Notes under the pieces: generated by a model
The model's database searches: none
Seen by the model: the letters and a program-made list of their open reading frames with translations, nothing else
What the model was told of the DNA's origin: nothing
Source of the DNA: Wolinella sp052170135
Lineage (GTDB): Bacteria > Campylobacterota > Campylobacteria > Campylobacterales > Helicobacteraceae
Direction of reading: 5' to 3'
DNA length: 60,302 nucleotides
Assembly: GCA_052170135.1 (NCBI GenBank)
Contig: JBQNBC010000010.1
Location: 1-60,302, forward strand
Position numbers and translations under genes: made by a program
Shown: positions 1 to 6,101 of the stretch, piece after piece
How positions within the stretch are numbered: position 1 is the stretch's first letter
Layout: every line of letters starts with the position of its first letter

Positions 1-2
1 TT

Positions 3-839
3 ATCTATGCCCTTATACCACTAGTTATTATGATGAGTGTACCAAACACACCAAAACTAGAGATAACAGGCTTTAATGGCGACTCAAAAAGCACAAAGCA
101 GAAAAACACAAACGCCGTGCAGATTACAACAACAGAACTGATGGTTTCTGAAACCATGCAAACCGTAAAAGTATATGGCGGTAATGAGCTAGCGCACGAA
201 ACAAGCAAAAAAGCAAAAGAACATGCGCAAAAACTAGAGTATCAACTCTTTGGGCTTGGGCTTGATACCGACCCTAAAGTTTCAGTGTTTAAAGCACCGC
301 AGACAAGAACAGACACACAAGCAGGGCAGATGGCAGGCTTATTCCATTTTGCCGCAAAAGGTGCAACAACATTTAACAGCAGTGGCAAGCGTGGGAACAT
401 GCATGCATTTGACGCCTCAGGGGATTGGAGCGGAGCGGAGCAGGATTTAACATGGGATAGCTTTAACCAAATACTAGAGTCTATCTGGGAAAACGGGGGG
501 ACACCACGCGATGTCTTTGTTGGCTCTAAGCTAAAGGCTAAGATTAACGCGTTTATCAAAGACTATGGGATCAAAGTCGTTGAGAATGGGGATAAAGTCT
601 ATAACGGCATTATCAACAAGATAGAGACTGATTTTGGCGTGGTAAATATAAATATGCACAGATACCTATCGGGTAGTTTTGGGCTTGGCGATGTGATTAT
701 CGCAGGGGATTTTGACTATGTAAAACATGGGCTATTGATTCCTACCGCGCTAGCATGGTCTTATAGCACTCTTCCACACTTTTACCTGTCATTTTTGACA
801 TTATCTTTGCACGCACCTTTGGTGGTAGCTCGAGAGTAG
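3..839 (+). pseudogene. Prophage major capsid protein fragment (SU10/DUF5309-like), 3' truncated
   Basis: The frame is already open at the window edge, so the beginning lies outside or is lost; the first in-window ATG is at 30. The translation to about position 745 resembles the core of SU10-type (DUF5309) phage capsid proteins: a segment around ELMVSETMQTVKVYG, an RDVFVGSKLKAKINAF segment and a DVIIAGDFDYVKHGLLIP segment near the end. From about 745-757 on, the frame is simply the antisense of rsmI, ending LSLHAPLVVARE at 839, so the natural C-terminus is gone. Intact family members run to roughly 300-350 residues. I read it as a dead prophage remnant; the family assignment is by pattern recognition. 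Confidence 0.6.
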
Positions 840-1560
840 CTAGGTCGGCAAGACTCAGGCTTTGCGCACATGAACGTGCACTATCACGATAGATTAAAAC
901 AGCCCACTCACCCTTTCTGGTCTCCGCTTTGAGCTTGCTTTTTATCTCATTTGGCATACCTTTATAAAATCTCTCATGAAGCTTTGTCAATTCCTTGCCG
1001 GCAAAAATCTCGCGCCCAGGCGCAAGCTGCTCAAGCTCATCAAGCAACTCAAGCAGACGATGCGGAGACTCATAAAGAATCAAATCACAATCAAATTCCA
1101 AAATTCTCAAAAGCTCACTCGCACGCTCTCTGCTCTTGTGTGGTAAGAATCCATAAAAATAGAACTCCTTAGAGGCACTACCGCTAGCTGCAAACACCGT
1201 GAGCAAAGCATTCGCTCCAGGTAGCACAGTATATAATATGCCATTATCCTGCGCATATCGCACAAGACCAGCCCCTGGATCGCTCACACATGGCATACCA
1301 GCATCGCTCATATAGACTACGTCACGTTCAAAAAAATTGCGAGAAATCTGAGACAAAAAAGACTTTTCATTGTGCGAATGAAATGAGTAGAATTGATATT
1401 CTTTTATAGGGAGAATTTCACGTTCATTTAGTAGTTGTATCAGTCGCTTGCCTACTCTCGTATCTTCACAGATAATGATTTCAGCGCACTTGAGAGCCTC
1501 CAGACTCCTGAGTGTTATATCTTGGAGATTCCCTATTGGGGTAGGTAGAAAAGTTAACAA
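742..1560 (-). CDS. rsmI: 16S rRNA (cytidine(1402)-2'-O)-methyltransferase RsmI
   Basis: 272-residue tetrapyrrole-methylase-fold enzyme that uses S-adenosylmethionine to 2'-O-methylate C1402 of 16S rRNA in the decoding centre. Visible family motifs are TPIGNL at residues 7-12, ITLRSLEAL at 15-23, CEDTR at 31-35 and a SDAGMPCVSDPG loop near residue 90. Its ATG lies one base after the rpmE stop, so the two are co-transcribed; the rpmE-rsmI pair is also found in H. pylori. The last codons (GCG CGG TAG) lie at the junction with the prophage capsid fragment on the other strand, so the final residues may have been altered by that event, though the length is normal. Confidence 0.95.
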   Translation of the reverse strand: MLTFLPTPIGNLQDITLRSLEALKCAEIIICEDTRVGKRLIQLLNEREILPIKEYQFYSFHSHNEKSFLSQISRNFFERDVVYMSDAGMPCVSDPGAGLVRYAQDNGILYTVLPGANALLTVFAASGSASKEFYFYGFLPHKSRERASELLRILEFDCDLILYESPHRLLELLDELEQLAPGREIFAGKELTKLHERFYKGMPNEIKSKLKAETRKGEWAVLIYRDSARSCAQSLSLADLATLELPPKVRAKIMSKMTGKSVEECYKTMLAR

Positions 1561-1561
1561 T

Positions 1562-1765
1562 TTATTTCATATTATATTTTTGTTTAAACTTCTCAACTCG
1601 TCCAGCTGTATCTACAACCTTGTCAGAGCCCGTATAAAATGGGTGGCAGAATGATGAAATGTCAATTCTTAATTCTGGTTTTGTACTTAGCACTTCAAAC
1701 TCTTTGCCACTTGTAACGCAGGTAACTTTGCATGGAACGTAATTTGGGTGGATACCTTTTTTCAT
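1562..1765 (-). CDS. rpmE: 50S ribosomal protein L31
   Basis: 67 residues with the L31 signature (MKKGIHPNY start, CHPFYTGSDK and GRVEKFKQKY). L31 sits on the large subunit and helps bridge to the small subunit. Zinc-binding L31 normally has four cysteines (CxC near 16-18 and CxxC near 37-40). Here only C16 and C40 remain; positions 18 and 37 are Thr and Ser, and C12 is extra. The zinc ribbon is therefore probably not functional, a state I recall also in H. pylori L31. First gene of the rpmE-rsmI unit. Confidence 0.96.
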   Translation of the reverse strand: MKKGIHPNYVPCKVTCVTSGKEFEVLSTKPELRIDISSFCHPFYTGSDKVVDTAGRVEKFKQKYNMK

Positions 1766-1960
1766 TTCTAAATCCTTGTTTTATGTTGGATTGCACGCAC
1801 TCTGCGCCCTCGAAGCTCGCGGCAACCATTAAAGAAAAGCGCGATTTTATCTCTACCATGATTAAAAAGTTATAAATTAGTGGCTATTATCAGGCAATCA
1901 AGGAATCTAAAGCACATAAAAACAATTATAATATCTCCAAAACAGCGATAAAGGATCTCT

Positions 1961-2500
1961 ATGGCTCTAATCATAAATACAGGCGGAACATTTAATAAAA
2001 TATACAATCGCATAAGTGGCAATCTGATAATAGAGCATAATTGCACAGCGGTGGAGGAGATTCTTGCGCGCTGCTTTTATGGAAATATAGAGCCAAAAAT
2101 TAAAGGCATAATTTACAAAGATAGCCTAGAAATGGATGATGCCGACCGCTTGGAGCTACTTAACACATGCAAAGAATCTAGCGAAAAAGAGATACTCATC
2201 ATCCACGGCACAGACACAATGGATAAAAGTGCACATTTCCTCGCAAAATCCACCACCCTAGATGATAAAAAAATCGTCTTCACAGGCGCGATGAAACCTT
2301 ATAGCATTGAGCCTAGCGAAGCAGCCGGAAATCTAGCTTTTGCGCTTGCATTTTTGCTATATGGCGCACAAAAAAACAGGATATACATCGCCTTAAATGG
2401 TATAGCTGGCGACTTTAGAGATATCATAAAAGACAGGATAGCTGGGAAGTTTATACTAAAAAGTAGCGCGATTATCGCGCCGCCAGCACAAAAAGAATAA
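1961..2500 (+). CDS. Short asparaginase-like protein (N-terminal catalytic domain only)
   Basis: 179 residues matching only the N-terminal half of type I/II L-asparaginases, which are about 330 residues. The catalytic set is present: TGGTF at 7-11 (nucleophile Thr10), HGTDT at 82-86 with the Thr-Asp pair at 84-85, and the Lys in FTGAMKP at residue 112. The C-terminal domain that normally completes the dimer is absent, and the frame ends cleanly with ..IIAPPAQKE. It has an AAGGA ribosome-binding site and a TATAAT box at 1927-1932. Activity is uncertain; similar short proteins are, to my memory, common in Campylobacterota. Confidence 0.75.
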   Translation: MALIINTGGTFNKIYNRISGNLIIEHNCTAVEEILARCFYGNIEPKIKGIIYKDSLEMDDADRLELLNTCKESSEKEILIIHGTDTMDKSAHFLAKSTTLDDKKIVFTGAMKPYSIEPSEAAGNLAFALAFLLYGAQKNRIYIALNGIAGDFRDIIKDRIAGKFILKSSAIIAPPAQKE

Positions 2501-2573
2501 TCATCAGGGTAGATTCCTAAATACTAAAAAAGTTGCAACTCTCACGATATATATACGAAGAATCGAGCCAAAT

Positions 2574-3587
2574 CTAACCAAGCGGAGGAATCCTACCCAT
2601 CATCTGCAAAATATCGCGCGCGCCTTTTGATATATCAGTGAGTGGATCTGGAGAGAGGTTGACGTTTAGTTGTAGCTCACGAGACAAGTATCCCTTTAAA
2701 CCCTTGAGCAATGCACCTCCTCCAGTTAAAACAATACCATCTTCTAGTATATCTGGAGCGATTTGTGGAGGCGTCACAGAGACAGTCTCTGTGACCGTTT
2801 TTACTATTTTTTCTATATTTGGTGCGATAGCAGCAGAAATCTCATGCGAACTAATTTCAAAGCTTACAGGAAGACCATGAATCAAATCCTTTGCCTTGGC
2901 AACTATGCGTTCGTCATGACTTGGATTCTCTATATTTGCCAGTTTTATTTTTATATCCTCTGCCATGTCTTTTGAAATGGATAGGTTTTTATAATGTTTG
3001 ATATATTCAACAATGGCAAGATCAAGCGCATCGCCAGCTATTTTGCTTGACTTTGAAGCTACAAGCCCACCAAGCGCGATAATACTTACTTCGGTTAACC
3101 CGCTGCCGATATCAACTATCATGCGCCCCCTAGATGAGCTTATATCTATCCCAGCACCAACTGCAGCGCTAAACGGATCCTCGATAAGCACAACCTCTTT
3201 TGCCCCTGCAAGCAGTGCTGCCTCATAGAGCGAGCTACGCTCCACTGGAGTTAGATTCTGTGGAATGCTTATACCTACGCGAGGCTTAAGCATCATTTTG
3301 CCAAGTAGTGAGGCGATAAGCGTACCCATGAATGCTTTTGTCATCTCAAAGTCACTAATTGCACCATTATTTAATGGATAGACAACCTCTAGTCCTTGCG
3401 GTGTTTTGCCACGCATTGCCTTGGCTTTTGCGCCAATTGCTACTACTTTGTCTACGCCTCGATTACGCTCTATTGCGACGCATGATGGCTCATTAAAAAC
3501 TACTCCATGCGGCTTAATATATACAATTGTATTTGCTGTCCCTAGGTCAATGACAATATCACGCCGTCTAGTAAATATGTCAAACAT
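2574..3587 (-). CDS. mreB: Rod shape-determining protein MreB
   Basis: Actin-like ATPase that forms membrane-associated filaments guiding lateral peptidoglycan synthesis. Recognisable parts are DLGTANTIVY (phosphate-1 motif), IVDIGSGLTEVS (phosphate-2) and LTGGGALLKGL near the C-terminus (adenosine motif). Full length, 337 residues. I place the start at the ATG at 3587; the TTG one codon upstream would sit directly against the AGAGGG ribosome-binding site. mreC, often the next gene downstream, is not here: the downstream neighbour is the convergent asparaginase-like gene. Confidence 0.95.
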   Translation of the reverse strand: MFDIFTRRRDIVIDLGTANTIVYIKPHGVVFNEPSCVAIERNRGVDKVVAIGAKAKAMRGKTPQGLEVVYPLNNGAISDFEMTKAFMGTLIASLLGKMMLKPRVGISIPQNLTPVERSSLYEAALLAGAKEVVLIEDPFSAAVGAGIDISSSRGRMIVDIGSGLTEVSIIALGGLVASKSSKIAGDALDLAIVEYIKHYKNLSISKDMAEDIKIKLANIENPSHDERIVAKAKDLIHGLPVSFEISSHEISAAIAPNIEKIVKTVTETVSVTPPQIAPDILEDGIVLTGGGALLKGLKGYLSRELQLNVNLSPDPLTDISKGARDILQMMGRIPPLG

Positions 3588-3736
3588 CAATTCCCTCTGA
3601 TAAATATATATAGTCGCGATTTTATGATACTATCGTTGAAAATCTAATATGTTTAATCTAGCAAGAATCCAAACTGTCCAAAAATATCGATTCTCGCTAG
3701 ATTTCATACTTGACTCTTCGCAAAAGCCACACCTCT

Positions 3737-3750
3737 TTGACTCGTGTCAA
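3737..3750. promoter_or_regulatory. FNR/CRP-family palindrome upstream of nrfHA
   Basis: TTGAC-TCGT-GTCAA is a perfect 5+5 palindrome with a 4-base spacer, the architecture bound by FNR/DNR/NssR-type regulators (TTGAT-N4-ATCAA consensus for FNR). Its centre (3743.5) is about 40 bp before the start expected from the TATAAA box at 3771-3776, the class II activator position. An imperfect copy of the left half (TTGACTC) lies 25 bp upstream. The controlling protein is not encoded in this window. Confidence 0.55.
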
Positions 3751-3770
3751 TTACTTTCATTAATGACTTT

Positions 3771-3776
3771 TATAAA
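3771..3776 (+). promoter_or_regulatory. Predicted -10 box for nrfHA
   Basis: TATAAA, correctly spaced from the FNR-type palindrome. It implies a leader of about 140 bases before the nrfH GTG at 3925. Confidence 0.45.
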
Positions 3777-3830
3777 ATCACGGCGTAGTTCTTGAAAAAG
3801 ACGCGACTGTAGCGATTATGCTTCTAGTAG

Positions 3831-3900
3831 CAGCTTTAGCTGGGACGCACTGAAGGGGTTGGCTTTCATGGCTTTGCCCATGTGGTTGGTGCTTTGCACC
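3831..3900 (+). other. Structured nrfH leader: three GCTTT hairpins
   Basis: Three consecutive small hairpins lie between the predicted promoter and nrfH: CAGCT/AGCTG at 3831-3842, CATGG/CCATG at 3867-3882 and GGTGC/GCACC at 3888-3900. All carry GCTTT at or next to the loop, and GGTTGG occurs twice between them. The last hairpin ends 14 bases before the AGGAGG ribosome-binding site at 3915-3920. The 335-base gap between mreB and nrfH otherwise holds the promoter elements and no ORF. Confidence 0.4.
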
Positions 3901-3924
3901 TAGTAGGAATCTGAAGGAGGGAAT

Positions 3925-4458
3925 GTGAATAAAAGTAAATTCCTAGTGTATAGCTCGCTAGCGGTGTTTGCAATCGCTATTGGCTTGTTTGTGTATTTAG
4001 TGAATGCCTCTAAGGCACTCTCATATCTATCAAGCGATCCAAAAGCCTGTATAAACTGCCACGTCATGAATTCGCAGTATGCGACATGGCAACACAGTTC
4101 ACACGCCGAGAGAGCAACCTGTATCGAGTGCCACTTGCCAACAACAGACATAGTGCAAAAATATATTGCCAAGGCACGAGATGGATGGAATCACTCTGTC
4201 GCTTTTACACTGGATACGTATAATCACAGCATTAAAATCAGCGAAGATGGAGCAAGAAGGGTTCAAGAGAACTGCATCTCATGCCATGCTTCTTTGTCGT
4301 CTACATTGCTAGACAATGCTGACAAGTATCACAACTTTAAAGACGCAAAAGGTGCTTCCGAAAGAATGTGCTGGGAATGCCACAAGACTGTTCCGCACGG
4401 AAAAACGAGAAGTTTGACTACAACGCCTGATACGCTAGGCGTAAAAGAAGTTAAGTAA
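3925..4458 (+). CDS. nrfH: Cytochrome c nitrite reductase membrane subunit NrfH
   Basis: NapC/NirT-family tetrahaem quinol dehydrogenase that passes electrons from menaquinol to NrfA. One N-terminal membrane helix (residues about 7-27) anchors it, with the haem domain in the periplasm. Four CxxCH motifs are visible: C42-H46 (CINCHVM, with the nearby Met typical of the unusual first haem), C66-H70, C117-H121 and C149-H153. Start is GTG at 3925, four bases after AGGAGG. 177 residues, the usual size. First gene of the nrf cluster, 20 bases before nrfA. Confidence 0.95.
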   Translation: MNKSKFLVYSSLAVFAIAIGLFVYLVNASKALSYLSSDPKACINCHVMNSQYATWQHSSHAERATCIECHLPTTDIVQKYIAKARDGWNHSVAFTLDTYNHSIKISEDGARRVQENCISCHASLSSTLLDNADKYHNFKDAKGASERMCWECHKTVPHGKTRSLTTTPDTLGVKEVK

Positions 4459-4478
4459 ATCTAAAAGAAGGGGTCAAG

Positions 4479-6020
4479 ATGACAAAATATAAGTTGTTAC
4501 TTGCTGGTTCACTTGTCGCAGTTGTTTCTATGGGGCTACTTGCAAATAGTATAGACAAAAGAGAAAAAGAGCGAGTTGCTATAAACACAACTGATCATAG
4601 CCAAGGTTTTGGAGACAAGCGCGCTGTGAATGAGGAGTGGGCAAAGTACTATCCACGACAATTCGATTCTTGGAAACAGACAAAAGAGAGCGACAGAATC
4701 GATAGCATGCTAGAGGCTCATCCAGCATATGCTGTTGCCTGGGGTGGCTATGCATTCTCTAAGGATTACAACGCACCACGCGGACACTACTATGCTATTC
4801 AGGATATTCAAAACATCCTAAGAACTGGCGCACCTGGTCAGCCGAACGAGCCTATGGGTACACCATGCTGGACTTGTAAATCTCCAGACGTTGCAAGAAT
4901 CATGGAAGAAGATGGCGAACTAGAATACTTTACTGGCAAATTCAGCAAATATGGCTCAGAAATCGTAAATCCTATTGGCTGTTATACATGTCACGATGAC
5001 AAAACAGCTGCTCTAAAAGTAAAGTATGAATATCTAAATAGAGCGCTTGAATCTGCTGGATTTGCACGCTCAGACGAGCAAAGCCACCAAGATAAGCGCT
5101 CACTTGTTTGCGCACAGTGCCACGTTGAGTACTACTTCAAAAAGACTCAGTGGAAAGACGATAAAGGCGTAGAGAAAACTGCACTGGTTGTTACACTTCC
5201 ATGGAAAAATGGAATCAAGTTCGAGGATATGGAAAGATACTATGATGAGATTGGATTCTCTGACTGGAAACACAACATTTCTGGTGCACCTATGCTAAAA
5301 GCACAACACCCTGACTGGGAGTTCTGGAAGACTGGTATCCACGGTCAAAAGAATGTATCTTGTGCAGACTGCCACATGCCTTATACGCAAGAAGGCTCAG
5401 TCAAGTACTCTGATCATAAAATCGGAAATCCACTCGAGACTATGGACAGAAGTTGCATGAACTGCCACAGAGAGAGCGAGCAAAAACTAAAAGACATCGT
5501 GAAGCAAAAGTATGAGCGCAAGGAGTTCCTACAAGCTATCGCGTTTGATAACATCGCAAAAGCTCACCTAGAGACTGGCGAAGCCATGAGGCTTGGCGCA
5601 ACTGATGAGGAGCTAAAAGATATCAGAATGGATATCCGCCACGCTCAATTCCGTGCTGACCTAGCAGTTGCTGGACACGGTTCATTCTTCCACGCTCCAG
5701 AGGAAGTATTGCGTGCTCTGGCTTCTGGTAACGAAGAGGCTCAAAAAGCTAGAATTAAACTTGTAAAAGTTCTTGCTAAGTATGGTGCTATCGACTATGT
5801 AGCTCCTGAGTTTGATACAAAAGAAAAAGCTCAAAAACTTGCTAAGGTCGATATGAAAACTCTTGTTGCCGAGAAGATGAAATTTAGAGAAACGCTAATG
5901 CTTGAATGGGAAAAAGAGGCTCTTAAAAAAGGCACTCTACACCCAGATCAAAGAAAAGGTATATCCAACAAAGCATCTTATCTTGATGACAATGGTCAAG
6001 TTAAGCCACAATACCGATAA
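4479..6020 (+). CDS. nrfA: Ammonia-forming cytochrome c nitrite reductase (pentahaem NrfA)
   Basis: Periplasmic catalytic subunit reducing nitrite to ammonium with six electrons received through NrfH. 513 residues with an N-terminal signal segment (residues about 5-23). The active-site haem motif is CWTCK (C130-K134), the lysine-ligated type; the other four are conventional: C168-H172, C211-H215, C295-H299 and C326-H330. The CHVEYYF stretch after haem 3 carries the Glu-Tyr of the calcium site and KAQHPDWE supplies the conserved active-site His. The lysine form matters because, from memory, Campylobacter jejuni NrfA has an ordinary CxxCH there, while Wolinella NrfA has CxxCK and needs a dedicated haem lyase, which here is the next gene. 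Confidence 0.97.
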   Translation: MTKYKLLLAGSLVAVVSMGLLANSIDKREKERVAINTTDHSQGFGDKRAVNEEWAKYYPRQFDSWKQTKESDRIDSMLEAHPAYAVAWGGYAFSKDYNAPRGHYYAIQDIQNILRTGAPGQPNEPMGTPCWTCKSPDVARIMEEDGELEYFTGKFSKYGSEIVNPIGCYTCHDDKTAALKVKYEYLNRALESAGFARSDEQSHQDKRSLVCAQCHVEYYFKKTQWKDDKGVEKTALVVTLPWKNGIKFEDMERYYDEIGFSDWKHNISGAPMLKAQHPDWEFWKTGIHGQKNVSCADCHMPYTQEGSVKYSDHKIGNPLETMDRSCMNCHRESEQKLKDIVKQKYERKEFLQAIAFDNIAKAHLETGEAMRLGATDEELKDIRMDIRHAQFRADLAVAGHGSFFHAPEEVLRALASGNEEAQKARIKLVKVLAKYGAIDYVAPEFDTKEKAQKLAKVDMKTLVAEKMKFRETLMLEWEKEALKKGTLHPDQRKGISNKASYLDDNGQVKPQYR

Positions 6021-6030
6021 TCTCACATAC

Positions 6031-6054
6031 GATTCCTAGCTTCGGCTAGGAATC
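6031..6054 (+). terminator. Perfect UUCG-capped hairpin between nrfA and ccsBA
   Basis: Ten-base-pair perfect stem GATTCCTAGC/GCTAGGAATC closed by TTCG, a very stable tetraloop, 11 bases after the nrfA stop. It is followed by CACTCTTTAAT, not a clean U-run, so it may be a partial terminator or a 3' stabiliser protecting nrfHA mRNA. Confidence 0.55.
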
Positions 6055-6069
6055 CACTCTTTAATCCTC

Positions 6070-6078
6070 TGCTAAAAT
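6070..6078 (+). promoter_or_regulatory. Extended -10 promoter for ccsBA (TGCTAAAAT)
   Basis: TG-C-TAAAAT is an extended -10 lying after the nrfA hairpin and 24 bases before the ccsBA start. The identical TGCTAAAAT string precedes secA at 38216-38224. Confidence 0.4.
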
Positions 6079-6101
6079 CACACTTAAAAAAGGAGCGTTA
6101 G

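Noticed and set aside
3590..3925. NssR-type site (TTAAC-N4-GTTAA) as the nrf operator.
   Set aside because: The palindrome present is TTGAC-N4-GTCAA, closer to FNR/DNR-type sites; the exact regulator cannot be told from the site.
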